This document shows, one piece after another, positions 1 through 9,208 of a DNA stretch of 64,000 nucleotides. The translations under genes and the position numbers were made by a program. Source of the DNA: Halpernia frigidisoli (GTDB taxonomy: Bacteria; Bacteroidota; Bacteroidia; Flavobacteriales; Weeksellaceae); contig NZ_FOQT01000005.1 in NCBI RefSeq assembly GCF_900113805.1, positions 124,001-188,000 on the forward strand, given 5' to 3'. The first letter of the stretch is position 1. Every line of letters begins with the position of its first letter. The notes below the pieces were generated by a model. That model worked only from the letters and a program-made list of their open reading frames with translations. It made no database searches and was not told where the DNA came from.

Positions 1-1928
1 CTTTCCAAATAATTATTTAAAGAATGATAAACAAACTTATAATTTGAAGCAGATAAATCCGACATTTCGCTTGCACAACTTGGGTGATTTGTACCGTCTG
101 CCTTTCTAATTCCAACACAGCCAATTAAATCTTTAGATTTCCACGGATCAAGTGAAATAGAACTCCTGCTTCCTAATGACATTGCTCCATTAGAAACTTC
201 ACTCGAAATTTTTTCAACAGGCTTCATATTACTAAGGTTATTACTAACAATTCTATATCTAAAACTTTCTTTTTTAGAGTGGTTCCACGCTTGCATATAT
301 CTTATTCTATATAAAGTTGTTATTGTGTTTGGCGGAAGTGGTCCGCTTTGTCCATAGTTTTTATTATTAGTTTGGGCGTGTCTTGCAACTGTCAGGATTG
401 TTGATTCTGCGTTTTCATGCGTATTATATTCAATATCTTGTTTTAGTTTTTTTATTGCTTCACCAACTTTAGTACCTCTATAAATATACATGTTATATAA
501 CGGAAAAGCACTTTTCCCGTTTGGTAATTTCTTACAATATAATTTACCACCTTCTTTATATTCAAGCATCCCATTATAACCACCATAATCAGGATAAGAA
601 GTAATTTTATCGTTTTTATCAATTTTAATTTCTGTCCCTATTTCGCTGGTTATATACAGAACAGCTTCCTTACCATTACCCACAACCTTGTCAAATTTTT
701 CTTTCGGTTTTTTCGCAACAATTGCAGGCGAAGTTTTATTGTCTTGTTTCTTTGGCACTTCATTCAATCCAACATTTATCCTGGAAGATTCTGTGGAGAT
801 ACTTAAATGCTCAATTTCAATATAAAATTCTTCACTATTTCCTTCTACTTCATAACTTTCACCTTTCTCATACATCGCTTTTGTAAGTGGCACAGTGTAA
901 AATGAAACATCTCCAGCGATTATTAATTTTTTTTCAAACAGCAAATCGTCCTTAATTGTATCATCTTCCCAAATCCTTATTTTAACAATTTTCTTTGTTA
1001 GGTTTTGGGAGGTGATTTTAATAATTGTACTTGTTCCAATTTTTGCCGAAGTTATTTTGTTCCCTTTGCTATCAACAAATTCTGCCTTTAGAACTTTGCC
1101 TTCCAGATCATTTTGCCGTTTTGTAGAATTTACGCTGGTAGGAAATTTCGCAGTGTTCGCTTTGGGTTTTGGTTTCGGTTTTTTAGAAGGAATACTTAAA
1201 GATTTTATTTCACCCACGGCTGAAATTTTATTTACCGGATTATTTATGTTTACATTTTCCGACGCTTCTATCTTAGCGTTGTATTCCGCTGTTACATAAT
1301 ATTCATGTTTTTTCTTTTCACCTTCCCTTTTGTTTGCTAAAGTTATATAGGTGTTGAAAAGTGTAAAATCCCAGCGGGCATTGCCTTTGCTGTCTACTAA
1401 TCTGGGCGGAGATTTTGCGATAAACTGGTTTTTAGAATTGTGCCCACTTTCAGCTTCATCATCTTCCCATAATTTAAAAACAATGCTGTGCAAAGCTAAA
1501 TTCTGGCACTTAGCTGTTGCTCTCAACCGATCCATGTAGCTCAATGTCTTTGTAATTTTAGAGCCATCTTGATAGGTGAGATTTATACCTAATATTTCTT
1601 TTTCAGCTTGCTGAGGATTCTCGTTTTTCTGCGGCTCTACAAAGATAGCCATCGGTTCTTTACCTTCTGCTTCATGTAAATATCCTTCTATTTTATATGA
1701 GAATTTATGAGCATCTGGTCCAAAAGTAAAATAGTTTACCCCTTTCTTTTTTATTCCTGTACTTATAAAGCCATTATCACTTTTTACATACAATTCCCAG
1801 GTTACCAAAGATTGATTTCTTTCATTATGTGGTGTTTCAGGATACCAGTCCACCACATTATAGTAAGTTTTCACTCCAACTTTTGGATTTTTATCTCCTT
1901 TAATTCTATAAACTCCTCCTTTTGACAT
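1..1928 (-). CDS. T6SS-associated effector, 3' end cut by the window edge
   Basis: Open for 642 codons from an ATG at 1926-1928 to the window edge with no stop, so the C terminus is missing. The N-terminal part (VVDWYPETP near residue 27) resembles carrier regions of Flavobacteriia proteins encoded next to DUF4280 PAAR-like genes. Two similar beta-rich units follow, each with a WEDD motif (KLWEDDEAE near residue 180, RIWEDDTIK near 330), suggesting an Ig-like carrier. From about residue 420 the protein changes character: GPLPPN, then RSSISLDPW and GCVGIR. This is loosely like L,D-transpeptidase/Tlde1-type wall effectors, but the catalytic histidine is not evident, so the toxin activity is a guess. 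It is the last visible gene of the T6SS operon, 18 bp after the PAAR-like gene. Any immunity gene would lie outside the window. Confidence 0.7.
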   Translation of the reverse strand, partial: MSKGGVYRIKGDKNPKVGVKTYYNVVDWYPETPHNERNQSLVTWELYVKSDNGFISTGIKKKGVNYFTFGPDAHKFSYKIEGYLHEAEGKEPMAIFVEPQKNENPQQAEKEILGINLTYQDGSKITKTLSYMDRLRATAKCQNLALHSIVFKLWEDDEAESGHNSKNQFIAKSPPRLVDSKGNARWDFTLFNTYITLANKREGEKKKHEYYVTAEYNAKIEASENVNINNPVNKISAVGEIKSLSIPSKKPKPKPKANTAKFPTSVNSTKRQNDLEGKVLKAEFVDSKGNKITSAKIGTSTIIKITSQNLTKKIVKIRIWEDDTIKDDLLFEKKLIIAGDVSFYTVPLTKAMYEKGESYEVEGNSEEFYIEIEHLSISTESSRINVGLNEVPKKQDNKTSPAIVAKKPKEKFDKVVGNGKEAVLYITSEIGTEIKIDKNDKITSYPDYGGYNGMLEYKEGGKLYCKKLPNGKSAFPLYNMYIYRGTKVGEAIKKLKQDIEYNTHENAESTILTVARHAQTNNKNYGQSGPLPPNTITTLYRIRYMQAWNHSKKESFRYRIVSNNLSNMKPVEKISSEVSNGAMSLGSRSSISLDPWKSKDLIGCVGIRKADGTNHPSCASEMSDLSASNYKFVYHSLNNYLE

Positions 1929-1946
1929 AATTCAAAATTTTATGTT

Positions 1947-2702
1947 TTACCAGGCATGACGTTTGTCACTTTCTTCAATCTCCTCCTTAAACTCGTCAAA
2001 ATCCATAAATGGATTGTAAATATGCTGTTCCCGTGAATCTGCGTTTGCCACATTACTTTTTCCCGCCTCACTTTGTTGCCCGTGTTTCATAACAGTAATT
2101 TTTCCGCCGACCGTACACATCAGTGAAGATTTTTCTGTGAGGCAACTTTTGCCCATTACTTTTACTTTATCGTATGTTTTTGTCCATTTTCCCGCAGGTG
2201 CGTAAGTACAGGGATTTCCGTTTTTTACAGCACAACTTCCAAAAGGAGTTGCGGGCGGGTTAAACTGCAGGTCATCTTCAGTCACAGCAAGATGATCTGC
2301 GCTTCCTTCCGCATCATTCCAATAGTGTTTCTGATGGCTTGTGACTTTAAAATTAGGAAACGTGCTTCCCTTATCACACATGGCTTTTCCCCTCGGAATC
2401 ACAAAATTATAACCGTCGTGCTCGCTGCTTTTACTCTCACTTTGGTCTTCCTCTTTTTCGTCTTTTTTGTCTTCCTTCTTTTCTTCATTCGGCTCGTGCT
2501 TTTCAGCAGAACTTTCTTTGGCGGCTTCATCATCAAAACCATTCATCGGATCTACTACCTCATCTTCTTCATCTGCTCCAATTTCAGAAATATTGGCGCT
2601 GTTATCCGCAAAATCCGGTGAGAATTTTACACCGTCCGAATTAGCCGGCGACGTTTTAAAATCGTCTAATTTTCTCTCTTTGTTCTCGTCTAATTCTTCC
2701 AT
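1947..2702 (-). CDS. DUF4280 PAAR-like protein (T6SS spike tip)
   Basis: 251 residues. Residues 1-95 are acidic and low-complexity (many E, D, K and S), a flexible tail. The C-terminal half has the DUF4280 pattern: a GKAMCDKGS start, TPFGSCAVKNGNPC, GKSCLTEKSSLMC and a final GGKITVMKHGQQ. DUF4280 proteins are related to PAAR repeats, which cap the VgrG spike and carry effectors. The gene lies between the LysM gene (4 bp gap) and the effector gene (18 bp gap), the usual place for a tip protein delivering that effector. The acidic N-terminal extension is longer than needed for a tip and may be an adaptor. Family confidence is high; specific loading of the neighbour is inferred from position. 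Confidence 0.8.
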   Translation of the reverse strand: MEELDENKERKLDDFKTSPANSDGVKFSPDFADNSANISEIGADEEDEVVDPMNGFDDEAAKESSAEKHEPNEEKKEDKKDEKEEDQSESKSSEHDGYNFVIPRGKAMCDKGSTFPNFKVTSHQKHYWNDAEGSADHLAVTEDDLQFNPPATPFGSCAVKNGNPCTYAPAGKWTKTYDKVKVMGKSCLTEKSSLMCTVGGKITVMKHGQQSEAGKSNVANADSREQHIYNPFMDFDEFKEEIEESDKRHAW

Positions 2703-2706
2703 AACT

Positions 2707-3738
2707 TTAAATTTTTGAAAGTGTTATTTTCTGCTTTCTATAAATATCACCGTCCTGCAAAAGGGCAATACCTGCTTCAACTTTTAATAACTGCTTGGTT
2801 TTTTTTTCAGTCTTATATTTTAATTCGACCAAACCTACCGCAGCATCTTCCGCTCCGTCATTAAATTTTTTACCTTTTAGCAATTCCTGCAGACTACTGT
2901 TTTCCTCAATTTCTCCCTTTAAATTTATTTCAATTTCATTCTCATTTAAGTGATTAAAATTAACATTAAAGATACAATTTAAAGCAAAAGAATTTTTAAC
3001 TAAATAAAATTCCTCTTTCCAAGCTGATTCTTTATAAAACCAGTCCATTTTTGGAAATAAAACCTGGTAAAGGAAAGTAGAATTGATCTGTTTTTCAAAA
3101 TATTTTTCATCAGCTAAACTTTTCGCAAACTGATCCATGCGTTTTGCATAAACTTCGCCAATAAAAAAATCTTCTAATTCTTTCCTTTTTTCTACAAAAG
3201 TCTTAAGCAGTTTTTCAAATTCAAAAATCCCTGAAATCTTTCCTTCAGAAGATATTATAAAATTTATGGGTGCAATACTTTCCGCACAGGCAATAGAAAG
3301 TTCACTCATTTTATCATCCGGCTTTTCTCCGTTTTTTTTAAAATCATAACAATGAACGGAGGCAACGAAACTTTGTACAGGATTTTCCTCTAATTTTTTA
3401 AGTTGAATATCCAGCGTATAACTAATTTCCATGTTATTTTCAAAATCACTTTCATAAGTTTCTAAAACCTGATACGTTTTAACGTATAAATCTGCGGACA
3501 AAATCTTAGGTGGAACAGCATCCAAATTTTCTTTTTTGATCTGAGTCGCACTTTTATAATTTTTTGGAAGAATAATCTTTTCGATACCGACCAAACTATT
3601 AAAATACATCAAACCATTTCTCTCGCAATTTTCATTGTGAAAATCCCGAACTTCATCTCCTGTCATACCGATTTCACTACCAATTTTTGATAAGGTGTCG
3701 TTTGGCTTGACGTCGTAAATGGTGAATAATTCGTCCAT
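2707..3738 (-). CDS. LysM-domain protein of the T6SS operon
   Basis: 343 residues, with one LysM domain at residues 4-60 (FTIYDVKPNDTLSKIGSEIG and later VGIEKIILPK). LysM domains bind N-acetylglucosamine polymers or act as structural modules of phage-like baseplates. No signal peptide is visible, so a cytoplasmic role as chaperone, adaptor or baseplate component is more likely than wall binding. The remaining 280 residues are not recognised. They have alternating hydrophobic strands and acidic helices, and a lysine-rich C terminus. The stop codon is 4 bp from the PAAR-like start, so the two are surely cotranscribed. Upstream is a 161-bp gap with a palindrome, so this gene may also have its own control. 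Confidence 0.7.
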   Translation of the reverse strand: MDELFTIYDVKPNDTLSKIGSEIGMTGDEVRDFHNENCERNGLMYFNSLVGIEKIILPKNYKSATQIKKENLDAVPPKILSADLYVKTYQVLETYESDFENNMEISYTLDIQLKKLEENPVQSFVASVHCYDFKKNGEKPDDKMSELSIACAESIAPINFIISSEGKISGIFEFEKLLKTFVEKRKELEDFFIGEVYAKRMDQFAKSLADEKYFEKQINSTFLYQVLFPKMDWFYKESAWKEEFYLVKNSFALNCIFNVNFNHLNENEIEINLKGEIEENSSLQELLKGKKFNDGAEDAAVGLVELKYKTEKKTKQLLKVEAGIALLQDGDIYRKQKITLSKI

Positions 3739-3772
3739 ACTTAAACTTTAAAGGCGAATGAAACTAGTTTTC

Positions 3773-3855
3773 ATTTGTAGTAAATTTAAGTAAAAAATAA
3801 AAACGATTCTAGATATTGAATGGTTTTATGAAATTTGTAGTAAATCTACTACAAA
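3773..3855. promoter_or_regulatory. Repeated motif and palindrome upstream of the LysM gene
   Basis: The motif ATTTGTAGTAAAT occurs twice, at about 3773-3785 and 3833-3845. The second copy is extended into an inverted repeat (arms TTTGTAGTA and TACTACAAA, 4-base spacer, 3834-3855). This is the only gap above 100 bp inside the T6SS operon. It could be a regulator-binding site or a weak transcript-end hairpin after tssE. There is no clear T-run. Confidence 0.4.
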
Positions 3856-3899
3856 GCAAAAAAATTAATTTAACGAAAAATCAGAAAATAATTTTCTTT

Positions 3900-4340
3900 T
3901 TAATCAATAGACATTGGACTTAAAAAAATTTCCGTTGAAAAATTATATGCTTCACCCGTAGAATCTAGCTTAGCATTTATAATTATTTTTACCTTTTTTT
4001 TAACTTCCAGAAAGCCTTTTGTTTCATAGTTATGCTCAACAAACTTAATGCTCGCCTGCACTTTTGCGCTGGTTAAGCGTGGTTCGTAATCCTCGATCTG
4101 GCGTTGCAGACTCTTTACAAAAATATTTTCCCAGCTTGAAGAAGTGACGCCGTTATCAAATTCCAGATCCCAAACATCATTGCCGTACTGCTCATCATAT
4201 CTATTTTCTCCCTTTTTGGTAATGATTAGCAGCATAATATTCTGTGCAATACTTTCTGCGATGCCACAGGTATCAATATGGCCGTTGCTCATCATCATTG
4301 ACAATGGATTTAGCGGTATTCTGTAATTCTCATTATCCAT
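3900..4340 (-). CDS. tssE: TssE-like baseplate protein (GPW/gp25 family)
   Basis: 146 residues, the normal size for a gp25-like baseplate wedge protein. The family pattern is visible: YRIPLNPLS at the N terminus, the helix GIAESIAQNIMLLIITKKGE, then YGNDVWDLEF and a C-terminal beta-rich part. TssE joins TssF and TssG to form the baseplate wedge on which the TssB/C sheath assembles. It acts in the cytoplasm at the inner membrane. The gene starts 8 bp after the transglycosylase stop. TssF and TssG, its usual partners, are not encoded in the window and should lie beyond the left edge or elsewhere. Confidence 0.85.
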   Translation of the reverse strand: MDNENYRIPLNPLSMMMSNGHIDTCGIAESIAQNIMLLIITKKGENRYDEQYGNDVWDLEFDNGVTSSSWENIFVKSLQRQIEDYEPRLTSAKVQASIKFVEHNYETKGFLEVKKKVKIIINAKLDSTGEAYNFSTEIFLSPMSID

Positions 4341-4348
4341 TTTATACT

Positions 4349-5233
4349 TTATTTTTTAAGTGATTCTGTAAGAATTCTGTATTTATTAATAGTGAACTTA
4401 TCCATCATTTCACGTGGTAAGATCAAAACGCTTTCACCCTTTTCACCAAGATTTTTTTCGATATCGGGATTCCATTTTAAAAATTGTGTTTTATCTACAC
4501 TAATGTACCTCAAAATTGCATCGATCTGAAAAGCACCGTTTATAGAAGTTTCTACAAGATCTATTTTATCTTGGTTTTTCAGCGTATTTGCCTTAAATTT
4601 TTCATAATCAACTGTTGGTTTTTTGGAAACTGATTCTTTTGTTGGAGAAGTTTTGTAATAATCAGAAAGAACCGCATCAAGTTCACCAGTTGCATAACAC
4701 GCATTCAGATATTTTTGAACATGATTTTGTGTTTCTGTTGGCAAAAAACTTCTAAAATCTGTATAATTTTTAGAACCTGCTTTTTGTATTGCCCTATTAA
4801 TATTTCCTTCCCCACAATTGTAGGCCGCCACAACAGTGACCCAATTATGATATTTATTGTACAAATTGATCAATGAATTTGTCACAGCTTTTGTACTTTT
4901 AAACATATCTGAACGATCTGTTTCTGTTAATCCATAATCATTGGCATGACCGGTCATAAATTGCCAAACACCCGCCGCACCTGCCGCCGAAACCTGACTT
5001 TGATCTAAACTAGATTCTATGATCGCAAGATTACGCATATGTTTGGGAATCCCCCTCGATATAAAACTATATTCTATGAAACGAACCAACTGTTTATTAG
5101 TATTAATAATATTTTGATAACGTTTAACACTCCTTTCGGAAGTATCAGTTGCCGAAAGATCTTGCGCCAAACAATTAAAATTAATAAATATTACAACAAA
5201 AAAACTAAAAAATTTAAAAAAAATAGACTTCAA
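4349..5233 (-). CDS. Lytic transglycosylase of the T6SS operon (SLT/MltD-like)
   Basis: 294 residues with an N-terminal signal peptide (hydrophobic residues 3-22, then CLAQ). The SLT domain covers about residues 45-190. The catalytic glutamate lies in AIIESSLDQSQVS, followed by the family motifs GAAGVWQFM and AAYNCGEGN. It cleaves the peptidoglycan glycan strand without water. Residues 210-290 look like a degenerate LysM-type region (FQIDAILRYISVDKTQFLKWN). It sits between clpV (24 bp) and tssE (8 bp), so a dedicated enzyme opening the wall for the secretion apparatus is the simple reading. Such enzymes also occur in T4SS and T6SS clusters of other phyla. Confidence 0.85.
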   Translation of the reverse strand: MKSIFFKFFSFFVVIFINFNCLAQDLSATDTSERSVKRYQNIINTNKQLVRFIEYSFISRGIPKHMRNLAIIESSLDQSQVSAAGAAGVWQFMTGHANDYGLTETDRSDMFKSTKAVTNSLINLYNKYHNWVTVVAAYNCGEGNINRAIQKAGSKNYTDFRSFLPTETQNHVQKYLNACYATGELDAVLSDYYKTSPTKESVSKKPTVDYEKFKANTLKNQDKIDLVETSINGAFQIDAILRYISVDKTQFLKWNPDIEKNLGEKGESVLILPREMMDKFTINKYRILTESLKK

Positions 5234-5257
5234 AGTACTTAATTAAAAGTTTTATAA

Positions 5258-7741
5258 TTATTTAACGCTCCAGGTAAGTTCACTTTTATCATCATCCCAA
5301 TCCACCGCGATATTTTCTCCAGCTTTTACTTCTTCGCGCACTATTCTTTTAGAAATTGGTCTCGCAATCTGCGATCGAATTACACCGGTAATTTGCCTTG
5401 CTCCATATTTGCTGCTAAAACCATTTAATGCCAATTCTTTCACCGCCGCGTCGGAGATCTCGAACGTCATTCCTAATCTTTGCAAAGCATTTCGTAAAGG
5501 TTTAAGTTGAATTTTAAAAATATTTTCCGCCATTGCTTCGTTAATTGGAGAAAAAGGAATGATTTCCGTGATTCTAGCCAAAAATTCCGGGCGAAAACGA
5601 CCTGAATCTGTCATTATTTTCATTAAAGATTTTGCTCCCGGGATTTCATTTCTTTCAAAATGTTCCACTATCTGTTCGCTGCCAATATTTGAAGTAAATA
5701 AAATCAAAGAATTACTAAAATCACCTTCTTTCCCCAGTTTATCATGAACTTTACCTTCATCCATAATTTGAAGAAACACATCAAAAACTGAACTGTGCGC
5801 TTTTTCAATTTCATCAAATAAAACAACGGCGTAAGGCTGCTGACGGATTTTATTTACCAACATTCCACCTTCTTCGTAACCAACATATCCCGGAGGAGCT
5901 CCATAAAGCAATGCTGCAGAATGTTCTTCTTTAAATTCAGACATATCAAATCTGATCATTGCGCTTTCATCATTAAATAAAAGTTCCGCCATTGATTTTG
6001 CAAGTTCAGTTTTCCCTGTTCCGGTTGGTCCCAATAAGAAAAATGACCCAATTGGTTGTCCGGGTTTGTTTAAACCACTTCTATTCTCAATAATAGCATC
6101 CGCTAAAGTTTTTAGTGCGTGATCCTGTCCGACAACTCTCTTCTTGAGCAGATCTTCCATGTTCATCAGTTTATCTTTTTCACCTGACTGAATTTTACCG
6201 ATTGGAATTCCAGTTTTTGAAGCCATTACAGCAGCAAGTTCGTGCGTTCCGACTTTTACGCGCTTTACGGATGCATGTTTAATTAATTCTTCAAAAGTTT
6301 CATCAATTACCTTTTTGATCTGGGAAACATCCATAGAATTATCTAAAACATGTTGTTCTGAAAGCGATCCCCAAAGAATTGGACTCAGTTTATTTTGAAG
6401 TAACTGAAAATTCCAGAGTAATTCATCTACTAATAATGGATCATCTTCCGGTGTTTCTTTAATTATTTCTTCATAATTCGCTTTCCATTTTTCAAGTTCA
6501 CCTACAGAAAGTTCATCCAGCATTTTAATGGAAGCCATTGTGCGGTCTAAAAGATCGATCGCGGAGTCCGGTAATTTTTTACCTTTAGAATATCGTTTTG
6601 ATAATTTAACACAATCTCCTAAACTGTTTTCATCAACATCAACTTTGTGATGCTCTTTATAACTTTCCAGCACTTTTTTGATCATCTTTACACAGGCGGC
6701 TTCATCAGGTTCTTCAACCAATAAAACTTCAAATCTGCGGTCAAAAGCACGTTCCGGCTCGATTATTTTTCTATATTCTTCCTGCGTCGTAGCGCCAATA
6801 ACGGTAATTTCGCCACGAGCCAATTCCGGTTTTAAAAGATTTGCAACATTTCCCGCGCTTCCCTTACTGTCTAAAAGCGCATGAATCTCGTCAATGAAAA
6901 GCACTGCTTTATTTATTTTTTTACATTCATTGATCACTTTTTTTAAACGGTCTTCAATTTCACCTTTATATGAAGTTCCGGCTAAAAGAGAACCAGTATC
7001 CAATTCAAGTAAAGTGGCTTCTTTTAATAATTTAGGAACATTTCCTGCAATTATTTCTGAGGCGAAACCTTCCAATAATGCGGTTTTTCCGACACCTGGT
7101 TCACCGACGATGATAACGTTTGGTTTAGTTTTTCGGCAAAGAATTTCTACCAATTGACGTAGTTCTTTATCGCGCCCGACTATGGTTTCAACTTTTCCGT
7201 CTCTTGCCATTTGCGTCATGTCAACACAATATGCCGAAATTGCGGGAAAAGAAGATTTTTTTTCCTGAAAACCGGCTATCAAATTATTTTCCGTAGAATC
7301 TACTTTTTTACTTTCACCCTGAAAATGATTTAAAATTTCATGCTCACGAAGCGGCAAAGATTTTAATTCTTGTGCGGTGTATGCAATATTTGCCTTGGTA
7401 ATTGCTGCAAGAATGCATAGAGGATTTATTTCGTCTAAACCCAATCTCAAGCGCATATCGTCAGCCTCTTCAAGAATTTTATCTATTTTTTCATCTGGCG
7501 TAGGTTCAGATGGTAAACTTCCTGTTTTTGAATATTCTTCAATTCTTACATCTGCCCAATCATAAATGTAGGCTTGATCTTTGCCGATTGATGTTAAAAA
7601 TTCCCGCAGTCCAATATCTTTATGCATCAAGGCTTGCAATAAATGAGAACCGCCATAAGTGGCGTTGTAATTTTCTCTCGCAATAGATTGCGCGATATGG
7701 ATGAGTTGTTTTGAAGATTCGTCGGTTATTAGTACACTCAT
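5258..7741 (-). CDS. clpV: ClpV (TssH) sheath-disassembly AAA+ ATPase
   Basis: 827 residues from the ATG at 7739-7741. The longer reading frame begins 33 bases upstream but adds only an atypical N terminus. Domains: Clp N domain (1-140, with NYNATYGGSHLLQALMH), first AAA+ domain with Walker A GEPGVGKT and Walker B VLFIDEIHALL, a middle domain, second AAA+ domain with GPTGTGKT and VVLFDEIEKAH, and a C-terminal ClpB D2-small domain. ClpV unfolds contracted TssB/C sheath so subunits can be reused. Its place after tssB-tssC supports ClpV over a general ClpB. A hairpin with T-run lies between tssC and this gene, so it is probably made in smaller amounts than the sheath. Confidence 0.92.
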   Translation of the reverse strand: MSVLITDESSKQLIHIAQSIARENYNATYGGSHLLQALMHKDIGLREFLTSIGKDQAYIYDWADVRIEEYSKTGSLPSEPTPDEKIDKILEEADDMRLRLGLDEINPLCILAAITKANIAYTAQELKSLPLREHEILNHFQGESKKVDSTENNLIAGFQEKKSSFPAISAYCVDMTQMARDGKVETIVGRDKELRQLVEILCRKTKPNVIIVGEPGVGKTALLEGFASEIIAGNVPKLLKEATLLELDTGSLLAGTSYKGEIEDRLKKVINECKKINKAVLFIDEIHALLDSKGSAGNVANLLKPELARGEITVIGATTQEEYRKIIEPERAFDRRFEVLLVEEPDEAACVKMIKKVLESYKEHHKVDVDENSLGDCVKLSKRYSKGKKLPDSAIDLLDRTMASIKMLDELSVGELEKWKANYEEIIKETPEDDPLLVDELLWNFQLLQNKLSPILWGSLSEQHVLDNSMDVSQIKKVIDETFEELIKHASVKRVKVGTHELAAVMASKTGIPIGKIQSGEKDKLMNMEDLLKKRVVGQDHALKTLADAIIENRSGLNKPGQPIGSFFLLGPTGTGKTELAKSMAELLFNDESAMIRFDMSEFKEEHSAALLYGAPPGYVGYEEGGMLVNKIRQQPYAVVLFDEIEKAHSSVFDVFLQIMDEGKVHDKLGKEGDFSNSLILFTSNIGSEQIVEHFERNEIPGAKSLMKIMTDSGRFRPEFLARITEIIPFSPINEAMAENIFKIQLKPLRNALQRLGMTFEISDAAVKELALNGFSSKYGARQITGVIRSQIARPISKRIVREEVKAGENIAVDWDDDKSELTWSVK

Positions 7742-7778
7742 ATTATAATTTTTGTAAAATAAATTAACAAACAAAAAA

Positions 7779-7818
7779 AATTAAAAAAAATGGGACAATG
7801 TCTGTTGAGATTGTCCCA
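7779..7818 (-). terminator. Hairpin attenuator between tssC and clpV
   Basis: On the minus strand a perfect 9-bp stem (TGGGACAAT / ATTGTCCCA, 7791-7818, 10-base loop) is followed by an eight-T run and more T-rich sequence. It lies 24 bp after the tssC stop and 38 bp before the clpV ATG. It has the form of an intrinsic terminator, but clpV has no obvious separate promoter, so partial read-through is likely. Confidence 0.75.
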
Positions 7819-7841
7819 GTATCTAAAATTACATGATTACA

Positions 7842-9203
7842 TTATTCCTGTTGGTATTCTGATTCCCACTCATTACCGTCATCACCTTTGTGACCATCCA
7901 GTTTTATAACAAAACTTTTTGTAGGAAAATACGGCGTCATTCGGATATCTAACCAAACGCGGTCTTTATTTACTTTATCCTGCTCAAAACGAACAATTTT
8001 AAATTTTTCAATTAGTTTATCTGCGCCTTTTATTCCATCGAGGAAAGTAACGATCTGTTTTCTCAGATCATCTTCATTTTTAGGAGTCCAGTTTTCAAAA
8101 GCTCTTCTGTTTAAGAAATCCAGTAAAACTTTAGTGACATAATCAAACACACGAACAACAGAGTACGTCTGCAAACCAATATTGTCGCCAGTGAATAAAG
8201 TTTTAGCAGAAAACGCCATAATTTTACCGTATTCATTGACCATTGGAACCAAGCCCATTTTCTCTAATTGCGAAATTTCACTTTTTTTGAGGTCAAACTT
8301 TACGGCATCAACTTCATTTATGTTACCGTGTTTTTTACCTGCCGCAACCTGAGACATTAATGTTCTGTGGATTTTTCCTGCTAATGAAGTTGAAGGTGGA
8401 AGATCGACATTTTCTTCTTCGCCCACTTCTTCCGCTCTGCCTCTACCGACAAGCCAATTAGTTGTCATGATTACATTACTACGGTGAAGTTCACCACCGG
8501 TAAGATTTGCAGAATGAAAAAGATCTACAACGTCATCCGGTTTATCAAGATTTGCAAAATCTGTCACCATCATCACCTTATTTTCATTACAGATCTTCGC
8601 CCATTTTTCAACGACTTTATTTGATCCTAAATAGCCGGGCAAAGCCAAAATAGAGTAACTGTCGCGAAGATCAAGACGGTCATAATTTTGCTTAAATTCG
8701 TCGCCAATCGCTTCAATAAAAAGCGGATTGTCAAGATCTGTAAGTTGATCCATAGACGCATTAACAATACTTACGTTATCAACCTTGTCGAGCTCAGTAT
8801 TTTTATAGAACTGCGCAACTGTTCTATAGTTTGTTTCCATCTCACGAACGCTGTCTAAAGTATTTTTAAGATTTGTTTTTAAATTATTTTCTGCAGAAAG
8901 CGCTTTATCTTTACAGGATTCTGCCATATCCTCCGCAGATTTGCCACTGTCTAAAAGCGAAATCCAGAGATTTAGTTTTTGAAGCAAATCTTTACGTTCG
9001 TTTTCCTTATTATTATCATTCAAGAAAATTTCTTTTCTTGCTTTCCTGGATGGGTTCATGTTTGCGACACCATCTACAACGGTTTCTATAAAGTTAAAAC
9101 CGCCAACTTTATTTAGTTCTTCTAAAGAACTTTCCTTACTTCGAGAATCACCCTGTTGCTGGCTTTGATTTTTCTGAACTTCCTGTTGGTTATTTTTTTC
9201 CAT
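7842..9203 (-). CDS. tssC: TssC, large contractile sheath subunit
   Basis: 453 residues, matching the long sheath protein of Bacteroidota T6SS. The N terminus is a charged, glutamine-rich linker (residues 1-30), followed by the sheath fold. Typical parts are LSILALPGYLG-like segments around residue 190, a conserved IMTTNWLVGRGRAEEVGEEE region and a C-terminal WLDIRMTPYFPTKSFVIKL strand, which in this family joins neighbouring subunits. TssC and TssB form the contractile tube sheath in the cytoplasm. It starts 5 bp after tssB. The strong hairpin downstream suggests that the two sheath genes are expressed above the rest of the operon. Confidence 0.9.
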   Translation of the reverse strand: MEKNNQQEVQKNQSQQQGDSRSKESSLEELNKVGGFNFIETVVDGVANMNPSRKARKEIFLNDNNKENERKDLLQKLNLWISLLDSGKSAEDMAESCKDKALSAENNLKTNLKNTLDSVREMETNYRTVAQFYKNTELDKVDNVSIVNASMDQLTDLDNPLFIEAIGDEFKQNYDRLDLRDSYSILALPGYLGSNKVVEKWAKICNENKVMMVTDFANLDKPDDVVDLFHSANLTGGELHRSNVIMTTNWLVGRGRAEEVGEEENVDLPPSTSLAGKIHRTLMSQVAAGKKHGNINEVDAVKFDLKKSEISQLEKMGLVPMVNEYGKIMAFSAKTLFTGDNIGLQTYSVVRVFDYVTKVLLDFLNRRAFENWTPKNEDDLRKQIVTFLDGIKGADKLIEKFKIVRFEQDKVNKDRVWLDIRMTPYFPTKSFVIKLDGHKGDDGNEWESEYQQE

Positions 9204-9208
9204 GATTC

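Noticed and set aside
1012-1925. Plus-strand frames (95, 62 and 72 residues)
   Set aside because: They are shadows of the effector gene that runs on the minus strand through the whole region; no ribosome-binding site or homology.
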